Of a DNA stretch of 64,000 bases, positions 23,310-34,900 are shown piece by piece. Each line of letters opens with the position of its first letter. Positions within the stretch are counted from its first letter, which is position 1. The stretch lies in the NCBI GenBank assembly GCA_004431415.1, contig QPMI01000415.1, positions 241,823-305,822 of the forward strand. Reading direction: 5' to 3'. This stretch comes from Cyanophora paradoxa. Lineage: Eukaryota; Glaucocystophyceae; Cyanophorales; Cyanophoraceae. Both the position numbers and the translations under genes were made by a program. Under the pieces are notes generated by a model. It made no database searches, was not told where the DNA came from, and saw nothing but the letters and a program-made list of their open reading frames with translations.

Positions 23310-25385
23310 TCAGACGCAGATGACGTGGTCGCAGGTCGACTGGAAGAAGGGGGTCGGCGACGGCCGCACGGGCGGGACGGACTGCGCGAGGGTTCACGCA
23401 TCAGCGGCGCGCGCAGTTGGATGCGCGGCTGGGGCGGGATGTATGTGCCGACCTGGATCTGGGGCTGCGGGGAGGGGTTCTGGACGTCGGTCCCGGCCTC
23501 GGCCGCCGCCTTCTCCGCCTCCTCGGCCTCCTCCTGCTCCGGCGCCTCCTCCCGGTCCGAGGAATCCGACCCCGAGCCAGAGGACGTGTACATCTCGCCG
23601 GAACCGGAGCCGCCGACGGCGCCGGCCGGCGATTCCGAGCCCGGCTGACGGGCCCCCGCCAGCTTCGCGAGCTTCCGCCGCAGCAGCGCCGACCTGCGCG
23701 AGACGCGTACGGGACTTCAGAGAGATCGAATCGAATCGAATGCATCGAATGAGTGGTACCTGAGCGGAGACTCCGAGGAGGCGGAGCAGGACCGGGAGCT
23801 GGAGGAGGAGGGGCACGGGGAGGCGGCCTCGGCGCCGGCGCCGGCCCGGGACCCGAGGTCCCGCTTGGCGACGGGCGTGCTCCCTCCGCTGCTGGAGGCC
23901 GAGACCGTGGAGCCGGCCGAGGACCGGACCTCCTCCAGGACGCCCTGCCGGCAACTACGGTCGAAAGGGGTACGTGCGCACGGGGGCGGAGGGGGGGGGT
24001 ACCTTCACGGACTCCGGGTGGGCGGCGCGCGCCACGTCGAGGCGGGAGATGCGGATCGGGGTCGCCGCAAGGCGGAGGAGCTGCGGGGCGCGCTTGAGCT
24101 TCGGCGGGGGCGCGTGTGCGGGGGGGTACGGGGTACCATGGCGCGGCGGCTGAGCTCGTCCTTCTCGCTGAGGACCTCCTGCGTGGGCGGCTCCGGCTCA
24201 GAGAGGTACAGTCGAGGAAAAGGACGCGCGAAGAAGCTCGAACCTGGAGGTGGCCCCGCGCCTCGGCCAGCTGCGCCCTGCAGTCCTCGAGCTCCTTCAG
24301 CCGCGCGGCGAGCTCCAGCTCCCGCTCCCGCACGCTCGCCAGGAATTTGAACACGAGCACGTCCCCGCACTCGGCGTCTGCCGCGGATACGGACTTCCTG
24401 CGCGGCCCGAAGGGGCGCCGTCGCTCAGGGGCCGCTCGCGATCGAATTCGAATCCGACGGCGCAGCAACGTCGGAAGCCGCACCTGCTCTCCTCATTCGA
24501 CGCCTGCGGCGACGGCTCGGCGCTCTGCGGGGCGGCTTTCGCGACGGTCCTCAGAATCTGCGCCCCGGGTTGGAATGCGGCCTCCAAATCCGTCAAATTG
24601 CACGGCTGGGGACAGCGAACCTTGGTCTGCTTTTCCCGCTGCGCACCCTCAATCGCGCCGCTGCGCGGAAAGGCGTCAGCGAACTGACGAGGGTTCAAGG
24701 CCTCCCCCCGACTTCGAATTCGGGGGAGGACAGCGCTAGCGATAGCTGGATTCGGAGCCGCTGCGCTGCTCGGCGCCTAGCGAGAGAGCCGTGCACAGAC
24801 GTGCTTCGTTGCCGGGCAATGATGGGAAGTGCCCCCCCCCTGGCCGCCCGACGCGACGTACGCACCTGGGCTCGCAGCAGGCGGCGATCTGGCGAAGGAA
24901 GTCGAGGACACCGGCGTCAAGCATCGCGTCGGGCTGCTGCTGTTGCTGCTAAGGGCAGAAATCAGAATGGAAGCGAAGTCCGACGGACGGTGGTTTTTGG
25001 CTCTATGATGACGCTGTCATGTCGGGTCCCGATGATAGTGAGCAATACTGCGCGGCTGGCCAGGGCGCGGGAGTGAAGGCGGGACCACAGACAGAACGCA
25101 TACGACTCCAGGAGCGTGTCGAGGGCGCTCGCTGGGCCCCGGCTGGGCTAGGAGGCGGGCCATCGGATCAATTCCGTGTACCCTCGCTAACTAGGATCCC
25201 CCTCACCTCTGAACTACCTCGTAGCCTCTTTTCGTGTCTGAAGCGCTGCCCGCATGCGCGGCCACCTCTCGCGTCGCGGAGGCGATAGATGCACCGCTCC
25301 CCGCCGCCCTTCCTGAGCCACCCTTGACGCACTGCCCGCTGGCTGCAGCCTCAGCGGAAACGCAGCAGAAAAGCCCAGCATTCAT
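23310..25385 (-). CDS. Unknown protein with coiled-coil segment and acidic Ser-rich C-terminal half
   Basis: Not recognised. ATG at 25385, TGA at 23310. Exons as read: 25385-~25218 (Ala/Gly-rich N-terminus); ~25150-24970 (LDTLLESYAFCLWSRLHSRA, then AVLLTIIGTRHDSVIIEP); ~24950-24870 (Gln run, then AGVLDFLRQIAACCEP); ~24625-24482 (NLTDLEAAFQPGAQILRTVA); ~24398-24257, a Glu/Leu/Arg-rich helix likely to form a coiled coil (SVRERELELAARLKELEDCR); ~24210-24140; ~24095-24005 (LLRLAATPIRISRLDVARAA); ~23953-23765 (Ser-rich); ~23690-23446 (acidic and Glu-rich); 23378-23310, ending STCDHVICV. The last intron (donor GTCGGC, acceptor CGCGCAG) keeps phase exactly. The start lies 102 bp from the divergent gene at 25488. 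No catalytic motif seen; a scaffold or regulatory role would be a guess. Confidence 0.6.
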
Positions 25386-25487
25386 AGCTCAGTGATATAG
25401 TTCGATGCTATCTCGAACGGAGCCCGGGAGCAAGAGCGATAGGATACGTTAGCGGCGCCCGGCGGCGGCGCGCCGCCAGGTCGCGGG
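25386..25487. promoter_or_regulatory. Compact bidirectional promoter region
   Basis: Only 102 bp separate the ATG codons of the minus gene (25385) and the plus gene (25488). It includes agctcagtgatatagttcgatgctatctcg, which is less GC-rich than its flanks. Both 5' UTRs must be very short, or the start sites overlap. Confidence 0.5.
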
Positions 25488-28400
25488 ATGGACCTCGACT
25501 GGGACGTGGAGCTCGATTTGGCGGAGCTGGAGTGGGAGCCCATCGCCCCTCCCGCTCTGTGGGACAACGGCGCACCCGCAGCCCCTGCGGCCCCTTCCGA
25601 ACCCACCTTGAACGCGCCTCCGGAGTTCGAGCTGCTCCGCCGGCAGACAGCAGGCGTGTCGCAGACCCTCTCGACCGCCTTCCAGCCCTTCGCCCCGCTC
25701 CCCGAGACTCTATGGTCCCTCCAGCGCGACCGCAGCGGCCGGCCCTACGTGCACTACCCTTTCGTCATGAAGCTCAGGCGCGGCGGCGCGAGCCTCGCGC
25801 TTAGTCAAGCGCGGTCGCTTATGCGGGGCCGCTCGCGCGCGCGCAGGAAGTACAAGCTGAAGACAACGGACGCTGGCAGCCGCTGGATCGGGCGGCAACT
25901 GGTCGTCGAGTTGGCTTTCTGGGGTTCGTGGCTAGCCCTCACATTCATTAGCCTTCCGTCGTCCGCCGCGGCTCGCTCACGGCTCCGCCGCGCCCGCGCG
26001 CAGACACGGGGGAGGTCTTCGACACGCACGACTGCTCGGCGCCGCAGGCGCCCGGCTCCATGGGGGCGATCGCCGGCCCGAAGAAGGGAAAGCCGACGTT
26101 CCCCTTCGTGGACGCGCCGCGCGTGTTCACGGGCGTGGACTCGCTGGGCGAGACGTGCGCGTTCGCGCTGGACGCCTGCCGCTGCCTCAAGCCCTTCTCC
26201 TTCGAGCTGCGCATAAGCGACGCCGAGACCGGCCAGCGGCCCGCCGTGCGCATCGTTCCGCCTACCCCCCGCACAGACTCCGTACCCCCGCCGACCGAGC
26301 GCGCCCCCCGCAGTGCCGCCTCAAGCTCGAGCTCGTCCGGAGCGGCGCGCCGCAGCCGAAGGGGAGCGAGACCGCGCCCCCTCGCTCCGTATCGACGGCC
26401 ACTCTACCCCCCCTCTCCCGCCACCTCGCCGGCAAGCACGCCGCCGGGGACGGGCCGCTGGACCCCCCGCAGGCCTTCAAGCGGCCCCGCGCGGGGGAAG
26501 TCGTACCCTCTTTTGACGATGCCCCCACTTTCCCAACCTTCGCCCCGGGCATCCCTTCCCACCCCGCGCCGCTGCCGCCGCCGCCGGCCGCCGCGAACCC
26601 GTTCCAGGCCCCGGCCATTTCCCACCAGCCCCTCTTCCCGAACCCGCTCCCTCTGCCGCCCCACGCGCTGGTTTCCTCCCCCCAGTCGGACCCCTCCCCT
26701 ACTACCTCGCAGGTCTCCTCGACCCAGGACTCCACCCCCCCTATGGACATATCACCCACCCTCCCCTCCGCCCCGCCCCAGTCCCCCGCCTCCTCCCTCT
26801 CCGTCGTATCCCCCCCGGGGTCCTCCTCCCACCCCTTCTCGCCCCCGCCCCCCACGTCCCCTCCGGTCCCCACGTTCCAGCCCAGGCCCCGCCGGGAGGA
26901 GGCGGTCCTGCAGGAGGCAGGGTACCTCGATTCCCTGCTCTCGTCGTTCGCGCGCTCGGCGCCGGCGCCGGACCGCTCTTCGGTCGCCGAGATCCTCTCC
27001 TCGGCCGAGCGGAAGTTCTGGGACGTCTTCGTCTCCGCCGAGACGCGCCAGTTCTCCTTCAAGCAGGAGAAGGAGGAGGACGAGGAGGGGGGTACGCGGC
27101 GCGGAGGGCGCGGGGGGCGCAGCGGGGCGGCGGCCGCGCAGCCGCCGGGGCGGGCGCCGGCGGGCCCATGCCCGACGCGGACGTGGACGCTCTGTTCCTG
27201 AAGCTGGCGAACCTCTCCGTCGATCCCGACGCCCCCGCCCCCGTCCTCGCCCTCAGCCCCGCCTCGCCCCCAACCGACGGGCCCCGGCCCCCCGCCCCGC
27301 CCCGGTCCCGCCCCCCGTGCCCTTCTCCCCCTCCCCCTACATCCTCGACCCCTCGGAGGAGGACGAGTTCATGGTACCCCGCCCCCGCGCTCGGCCCCCC
27401 CACCCCGCCCCGCCCGCGCCGACGGCTCGCAGCGGCGGGTGAACGCTGCGGAGGCCGCGGGGGCCGCCGCCGCCCTCGGGGTACTCCTCGGAGACCCCCG
27501 GTACCCCTCCCCCGCCCCCCCCCCCTCGCCCACATCCCGCATACGCCCCTCACCCCCCGCAAGGATCCTGGGTACGCCCCTCTTCCGGAAGCCCGCCGGC
27601 TGGATTCGTACCCGGCACCTCTACGTGGTGCGCCCCGTACCCCCCTCGACCCCGTCCCCGCCATCGTCGACCTTGAACCCCTCAGCTCGTCCGCACCCTG
27701 TCTCGCTCCTCTGGCCCTGGGAGGCCCCGCCACCTCTTCCCGCCCCCCTCGGTGCGGCCCCCGCAACCCCCCCCCCCCCCCACCTCCACCCCCACCTCCC
27801 GCACCCGCACCCCGGAGCTCACCGCGTACCCCCCTCCACCAAGTTCGACGCCATCCTCCGATCCCTTACCTTCAACCTCCTCGCCGGACCTGTCGCGTAC
27901 CCCACCCTGTGCGCCCCTCCCCCCCGCTCCGCCCCCACACCCCATCCTTAACACTGTACTCCCCAGGGAGGAGTCCGAGCGCGCATGCGAGAACATCTGG
28001 AACTACGTCACCGTCGTCACCTCGGGTGCGGGCCCCGTAGCCCCCTCGAGCTCTTCCCTCCCCCTCTCACACCCCATCTCCCCCTCGTCCAGAGTACATC
28101 CTCGTATCCCCCGACTTTATGTTCGTACCCTTCGAGGAGGTGCGGCACTTCGCACCCACCAGCCGTGCTCGTACCCCCGGCCGGCCGCAGCTCACCCGTA
28201 CCCCCCGCATCAGGTGCTGCGGCTCCACGAGCGAGCGATGGACCTCGCCGCGATCGCGATGGGGCGGTGCGCCGCCCTCTCCTCGGGCCCCGTCTCTTTC
28301 TCAAGGCCGCCCCCCTCCTTCCTCCCTCGCCGCAGCTTCGGGAGGGAGTACAGGACCGAGATGCTCGTCACGACCGCCAAGGCTCGTCGCGCCGTTCCCC

Positions 28401-30815
28401 TCGACCGCGCCCCCTGTCTGACTGACGCGCCGCCGCGCGCCTCGCCCCCCCCTGCGCAGGTGCGGGCTGCCTTCAGCCTGCGGATGTGGGGCCACCTGCG
28501 GTCCTCCCTCGAGCTCGTCTTCGAGGTTCGAATCCTCCCGCGGCCCTTCTTCGGTGCCCCGTTCGCCCGGGCTCACCCCTCCCCCCCCCCCCCCCCCCCG
28601 CGCTTACAGGCCTGGGACGACCTGCTCCGCCTGCGCGTGTACCCCCACCGGCTGGAGTGCGAGGTCCTCCGCGAACTCTGCGAGCTGCACGGTGCCTCCG
28701 TACCCCCCCCCCTTCCCCTGCGGCCCGCCCACGGATCGCGCGGGCAGTGCAAATCGAGCGGACGGACCTCGCCCGCCACTTTGCGGAGCGGCTCTATTGG
28801 TGCGGGCTCCACCATCAAACGCTTCGGCTCGGGCGGATCGCCCGAGCGCTAGTCGGGCCCGCGCCCTTTGGCGCGATGTTTGAAGCCGTGCCGCCCCTCA
28901 GGTTCGAGGAGACGGACGGCGACATCGAGTTCAAGGTCTCCTGCCTCCAGACCCTCGGTACCCGCCCCGCCCCGCCCCGCCCCTGGCGCGCTAGCCTCGC
29001 TTCGCCCCGCCCCGCCCCGCCTGGAGTTAGCTCGCCTGGAGTTAGCTGGGTCGAAGCTAGGCCCCGCCCCGCTCCGCCCCGCCCCGCCCCGCGCTTTCCC
29101 GCCGCCTCTGACGCGGGGCGCGGCAGCGTACATCGAGTGGCACGAGGGGTCGCCCGACGTGGCGGCCGACGGCTACCGCAAGGCCGTCGAGACCGGCCGC
29201 GGTCCGTCCCGCCCGCCCGCCCGCCGAGCGCCCCCCTTAGAGAAGCGAGCGAGGGTGCGAGCGAGGAAAGTGCCGAGCCGACTCGCCGGGGCGGGCCGCA
29301 GAGCTGGTGGAGCGGTCCGGGGGCAACCCCTTCTACGTCGTGCGCATGGGGCGCGCCATGAAATCCATGGGCCTCTGCGAGTTCGCCGCCGGTGCGCCCC
29401 GCCCCTGATCTAGCTAGAGCTGGATAAGAGCCAAGCTAGCTAGCGCTACGCTACCCAGAGCAGCGCGCGGTTTCCCCACTCGCCATGGCCTGGCCGCGCC
29501 CGCATCCCCGCCCGCGCGCCGCCCCATAGAGCTAGCTAGAGCCAGAGCTAGGGCTGGAGCTGGAGCTAGAACAGCGGTTCCCCCGCTCGCTCGCCTCGCT
29601 CGCTCTAGCTAGAACTGGAGCTGGAGTCTACGCGGCGCCCCTACTCGCCATGGCCTGGCCGCCCCTACCCCCCCCCTCCCCCCCCTCCCCCCCCTCCCCC
29701 CCCCCCCCCCGAGCTAGCTAGAGCTGGAGCTGGAGCTAGAGCTAGAGCTAGAGATAAAGCTACGCGACCGAGAGCAGCGGTGCCCCCACTCACTGACCCG
29801 GCCGCACGCAGGGCGCATGGGCCGCTCCTCGAATTCGATCATAGCCTCCGTGAAGACCCTCGACTCGGTCTGCGAGCTCTCGAACTCCGAGCACGACGAC
29901 TTCGGCCTCGCGGGTTCGAATCCCGCTCGGGCCGGATTTTCAAAGCGGATCCGAGAAAGGGACCGACGGGGCCGACTCGCGTGGGCTGATCCGTCGGGCA
30001 GCGTACGCGGTGGTGTTCCGGCCGGGTGGCTTCCAGCTGCGCCACGCCATCCGCCTCCTCCGCGCCGTCAACCTCCACCTCGAGGTCAGACGGCTCATAT
30101 ATATGAGCATCCGCGCTCTCTTATAAGCTCCTGAGCGGAGCTCTCTGTTAAGATCATAGGCCACAGCCTTCAAACCGATATAATATTACAAGGCAGCGCT
30201 TTCACGCCCCGCCTCGATCATTTGAGCACCAGCTGCGCCCTGCTTCGGCCCCTGACGCCCTTTTCCTCGCGCGCAGTGGGGCCACCAGCGGTACCGGACT
30301 CCGCACAAGGTCGCCTCGGCGACCTACCACATCGGCCTTCTCTGGTGAATGCCAATTTGAAAGATTCGCTATGATGCGTCGACTGTTTTTATTGTTCCGG
30401 ACTGATGTGTGCCTACTTTGCGCGCAGCGCGCTGGACGGGCAGCTGACGGAGGCGCTGGAGGCGTTCTCGGCGTCGATGGCCAAGTACACGTGCACGCCC
30501 GAGCTCGCCGCCTGCTTCGGGGACTCCCACACGCGCATCCGCAACCTCCGCCGCGCCGCCGCCTGGGTCGCCGCGCGCCTCGGGCGGCCCGTGCCGCCCG
30601 AGCTGGCCTGGCCCCCCGGGCACGAGCCCCCGAACGGGAGCCCGTGGGCGGGGCGCGGCCTGCGGCTCGCCCCTCCACCGTTCCTGGACGCGGCGCTCTG
30701 GGCGAGCCGGGGGGTAGACGCGGAGCTGATGGAGATCTTCATCGCGACGTACCCCGCCGACGCGGTCGTGCAGATCGGGGCCTGGCTCGCCAACTCGCCC
30801 CCGGCCGGCGGCTGA
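25488..30815 (+). CDS. Unknown protein: N-terminal beta-rich domain, long Pro/Ser linker, helical-repeat C-terminal half
   Basis: Not assigned to a family. ATG at 25488 (MDLDWDVELDLAELEWEPIA), TGA at 30813-30815. Exon 2 (about 26010-26234) encodes GKPTFPFVDAPRVFTGVDSL and CAFALDACRCLKPFSFELRI, and joins CRLKLELVRSG after an intron with GTACCCC. This looks like a compact beta domain. Then come about 200 residues rich in Pro and Ser and helix LDSLLSSFARSAPAPD (26930). From ~27840 small exons encode amphipathic helices in tandem (FDAILRSLTFNLLAGPV; ACENIWNYVTVVTSEYILVS; LRLHERAMDLAAIAMGR; AWDDLLRLRVYPHRLECEVL; DLARHFAERLYWCG; DVAADGYRKAVETGRELVER; FQLRHAIRLLRAVNLHLE), resembling a TPR-like solenoid. 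The last exon (about 30427-30815) is long. A transcription-regulator layout (binding domain, disordered linker, solenoid) is speculation. Joins at 27100-27800 are the weakest; a split into two genes is not excluded. Confidence 0.6.
29400..29810. repeat. Tandem intron repeat ending in a splice acceptor-like segment
   Basis: Three degraded units of about 120-160 bp in one intron. Each has an agctagctagagctggagct-type stretch and then gagagcagcggt..cccactcgcc and atggcctggccgc, at about 29455-29500, 29620-29665 and 29767-29810. The last unit runs into the acceptor ccgcacgcag used by the exon at ~29811. A C-rich run lies at 29670-29710. Confidence 0.65.
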
Positions 30816-31274
30816 CCGCTCCTCCCGGCGCCGCACCCCCCCCCCCCCCCCCCCCCCCCCTGCCCCGGCTAGTTTACAAGGCGCGCCTGACGCTCTCTAC
30901 AAGGGGGGCTGACGGGCGGGAGCGGGGGGCGCGCGCAGGGGGGAGGGGGTTGCGCGGGCCGTTAGGGGGGGCGTGCTATGGGGCATGGAGGGGGGCGTCC
31001 CTGGGGGGGGGGGGGGGGGGGGGGGGGGCTTGGGGCGGGTCCAGCTAATGTGGCAGCTAATTGGCGCATGGACTCTGGAGTCTGGACCCGGCCCGGCGGC
31101 GGCCCCCCGCCGGCGCCGGGCCCCCGGGCCCGGGAGCCTCTGCAGCCTGCAGCCTGCAGGCTGCAGGCTGCAGCTGCCAGGCTGCTGAGGCTGATGGCAG
31201 CCTGATGCGCTGAAGCCTGACTCAGTGAAGGCCTATTGACTTCATTCATAATGGAAAAACCATGGCTGGTTCTT
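30816..31274. other. Intergenic region with homopolymer runs
   Basis: 3' flank of the helical-repeat gene. It holds a C run at about 30837-30860, a G run at about 31001-31027 and a short inverted repeat of ctgcag words at 31140-31180 that could form a hairpin. No gene seen. The long homopolymers are places where assembly errors are likely. Confidence 0.5.
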
Positions 31275-31610
31275 TCATGAAGCTTCGTTTTCTTCATTGT
31301 TTTTGTCGCTTTCGAGCACGTGCCGGACGAACTCGCAGCGACAATCGACAACGAAGTTTTTATCCGCATTGAAAACTGAATAGCCTCGTGAATGGCATTC
31401 CATTAGATATCGAACACAGGAGTCACCAACGAACGTCACTGTGTGAAAAACCAACGGGGCGGGGGGACCCGGCCAGGGTACACCGTACACTGCTGCTTGA
31501 TTTGCATGCGCAGCCAGCCACGGCCCACGGTCACCGAAGCAGCACGCTCTGCCAGGCTGCCAGCAGCCGCAGCAGCAGCGCAGCAGCAATTGCAAGTTTT
31601 TAAATTTGCA
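31275..31610 (-). CDS. Possible small two-exon gene or gene remnant
   Basis: An open reading end on the minus strand encodes FVGDSCVRYLMECHSRGYSV and ends ESDKNNEENEAS at TGA 31275. A typical acceptor (tttttcacacag) sits just upstream. It joins in phase to AAHANQAAVY across an intron with donor gtgtac. No clear start codon and no family match; base composition is more AT-rich than the neighbours. It could be the tail of a decayed gene. Confidence 0.3.
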   Translation of the reverse strand, partial: CKFKNLQLLLRCCCGCWQPGRACCFGDRGPWLAAHANQAAVYGVPWPGPPAPLVFHTVTFVGDSCVRYLMECHSRGYSVFNADKNFVVDCRCEFVRHVLESDKNNEENEAS

Positions 31611-31942
31611 ACGCACGCGGAGGAGCGCCGCGCCTCGGTCCCAGACGGACGCCAGCGCAGCGCCGGCCGGCCCGCGGTCGGCCGGTTCATCGGCGCTCGC
31701 TCGCCGTAGCGGCGTCGCCGTCTGCGAGGATCCCGGACTTCCCGACAACCAGACATCCGAGCAGATCTAGACGACAGGGGTAGCTCGTGGAACAGACGCC
31801 GAGCGCGCCGGTCGCGGGGTCTGAGCACGCCCAAAGTTGCCCTTGGCGGCCCGTAAGCGCGCCCCGCATGATCAGCACGTCCTTTTGCTTCCGAAGCGCG
31901 TGATCAAATCAGGAGACGGCCTCGCGCTCGCACTCGGCGGCG

Positions 31943-34900
31943 ATGGGCGTAGAGCATCAGGAGTCCGGAGGGGCCGCTCCGGCGCCGCCGCCGGCCGCCG
32001 GCCTCAAGGTCGAAGACCCCGTGGCCGGAGTCCACACCCTGGCCGAGCCGTATCTGGATCGGCCTCGCAGCGGCGAGCGGCGCGCGAGTGCCCGCGGCCG
32101 CAGCGCCGGCTTTCTCGAGCCTGACACCGCGGCGGACCGGCGGGGGTCCGAAGGGACGGCGGGCGCCAGGCGGCCCGTGTCTGCCGGCGTCGCCGCCAGC
32201 GCCGGCGCCCGCGTGAGCCCGGCGCCGTCGGCGCCGCTGAAGCCGGCCGCGGCCGCGTGGGCGGCCACCGAGGGCCCGGTCGCGGTGGCCGGGCGGGGCC
32301 TGGAGTCCCTGGCCGCGGTGGCCATGACCGATCTCCCCCTCGAACAGCCCACGCCGGGCGTCGCGGCCCCCGCGGCGGCATCGGATCCAGAGCTCGCCAC
32401 GCCCCGGCCCTCCTCGCCCGCCGCGGCCGGCTCGCGCTTGCCGCCCGCGAGTGTTGGCGCCGGCGCCGGCGCCGGAGCGGACGCCGCGGCTGCGGCCCGC
32501 CGGCAGAGCTCGCGCCGCCTGAGCCGCCGCCTGCGGCCGCCCTCCTCGTGGGGCGCGGGGCTCCGCACCCTCCTCCGGGGCTTCCCCCCGGCCCACGAGG
32601 CCGAGTTCCGGCGGCAGCAGTCGGACGCCCTCTTCCCCATCGCCCGGTCCGCCTGAAGCTCGCTGCCCGCCCCGCCCGCCCGCTCGCCCGCCCGCCCACT
32701 TCGTTCGCAGGAACTCCTTCATCGGCGCCCTCCTCCTCCCCCTCCTCGTCCTCGGTGCGAACGAAGCCTCCCCCCCCCCCGGCGCCCGCGGCTGGTTATT
32801 TTCGGCGCAGGGACGCTGCTGGCGTCCGGCGTCTTCGAGCCTCTCTTCGGCCTCCGCCCCTTGGAGAACCCCGCCCTCTACCGCTCGGTCCGCCCGCGCC
32901 CGCACCCCCCTCCTCCCCTCCATCCCTGTACCCCCTCACGTCTTCCCCCCCCCCCAGGCGATCGCGGTGGGGGCGCTGACGTCCCTCGTCGTCCTCGCGA
33001 CGTTCCTCGCGCCGCCCTCGTACCCCCCCCGCCGCCACTGGCAGGCGCGCCCCCGCCGCTCGAGCGGGCCCCAGGCCTAGACTCACCGTACCCCCGTTCT
33101 TACCCGCGGCAACGCGAACAGAGCACGGTGACCGTCGGGATTGCCGTCACGTACGCGTGCCTCTACGTCTACGCAAAGGCAAGCGAGCGAACGCAGGCCG
33201 CCCGGGGCCGGGCCGGGCGGGACGGCGCCCCCTAGCTAGCCCTAGCCCTAACCCTAGGCCCTCGACTTGGAGCCCCATCGGGTCCCCGGTGCCCGACTAG
33301 AGTCTTATCTACCGGTACTGTCGCCGCCTCTGACCTCTAACCGACCAATCCAACCAAGCCAAACCAACTCCAACCCCCCCCCCCCCCTCTCTCTAACTCT
33401 GCTGCGCGCAGAGCCTGCGGATCGCCTCGTGGTACAGGGCGAGCTACAACTTCGGGGCCCTCTTCTCCTCGGCGCTGCTGGGCCTCCGCTGGGGCCAGAT
33501 CCTCACCGCCAACGCCGCCGGCCTCGCATTTGCCTTCGCCGCCGCCGCCTCGGTCCGCGCCCCCCCGCCCGCCCCCCCCCCGCCCGCCCCCCCGCCCGCG
33601 TCTAGAAGCTTGAGGGGCCACCCCCGCCTTTCCTTCGCCCCCGCCCGGCCGCCGCTGCCTCCGCCTAGAGGGATGGAGGGACGGCTGGAGGGGACCCCCC
33701 CCCCCCCCCCCACCACCCTGTCTTCCCTGCTCACGTTTTCGGCGCAGGAGACGGAGGACCCCCTCTCGACCTTCCAGGCGGCGATCGGGCTCCCCGTGTG
33801 AGTCACGGGAGCGAATCCGAGCTTCTTTCGTTCGCACCCGCGCGCGCCCCGCTCACCGCGCCGCTTCGTTCGCAGCTGCGCGATCGCGTTCGTGACGTGC
33901 GTCATCAACGTCTCCGTCAACGAGCTCGCCGCCCGCCGCGTGCGTACCCCCCCCCCCGCGCCCGCCCCGCCCGCCCTGCGCTCGCCATCTGCCTGCGTTC
34001 CTTCCGGGAAAGCTGAGTCTCCGCTTAACGCCCGCGGCCGAGGCTAGAAGCCTTCTCCTCCTCTGTGAGGAGCCGGCCAGCCCGGCTCACGGGGCCAGCG
34101 CAGGCCTTCCTCAAGTCCCTGGACCTCTCCCAGGAGGTCGCCGGCGTGCGTACCCCCCCCACCCCCCCACCCCCCCCACCCCTCTTCGTGTCCGACCCTC
34201 CGCTCGCAGTTCCAGGCGGAGAACTCGCAGCTGATGGAGGAGGTCAGGGCCTTCCACCGCCACTGGCGCGCCCCGCCCCCGCCCCGCCCCCGCCCGCCCC
34301 GCCCCGCCCCCGCCCCGCCCCCGCCCCGCCCCGCCCCGCCCCGCCCCGCCCTCCCAATGGCATCCATCTTTAACCTTAGCCTACTCTATGTCGCCCCGCC
34401 CTCGCCCCGTCCCGCCCCGCCCCCGCCCCTGCTCCTGCTCTGCTCGAGCGCGCTCTGACTGCGTCGGCCCGGCAGCAACTCGCTGGAGTTCGGGAACTCG
34501 CTGGGCGCCGCCTTCGGACTCCTCTCCGACCTCCTCGAGCGCCTCACAACGGGTCCGCCCGCCCGCCGCGCTCCTAGACGCCCCCGCCCCCCCCCCCTCC
34601 CTCCCCCCCCCCTCCCCCCACCCCCCCACCCCCCGCCTGAGCTTCTTCGCTGCGGGTCCGCAGAGCAGCGGGTGCAGGAGGCCTTCACGCTCTCCGCGGC
34701 GCTCCGGCACCTCCTCCGCCGCATGCAGGCCCGCACGGTGCGCGCCCCCGCCCGCGAGGAGCCTCGAGCGCCGCCGCCGCGCCTTCCAGCTCCGCTCTAG
34801 ACCTCCGCTCTCAGGCCCAGCCGCCGCCCCCTGGACCTCTTCCTCCCGCCCCGCCCCGCCCCCCCGCTCGCTCGCCCCCGCCCCTCAACGCCCCCCGCGC

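Noticed and set aside
23270-23593. Alternative C-terminus of the 23310 gene (Arg-rich, stop at 23270)
   Set aside because: Reading through a canonical GTCGGC donor at ~23445 is less likely than splicing to TCCGTC at 23378, which keeps phase and removes low-complexity sequence.
29895-29930. tRNA-like T-arm (gcgggttcgaatcccgc)
   Set aside because: The T-arm is perfect but no matching acceptor stem, D-arm or anticodon arm lies upstream. The site is the end of an exon and a gttcgaat donor, a word seen at other introns (28527, 24250).
30834-31027. Long C and G runs as functional G-quadruplex or origin
   Set aside because: Homopolymers alone do not support a function, and such runs are common assembly artefacts.
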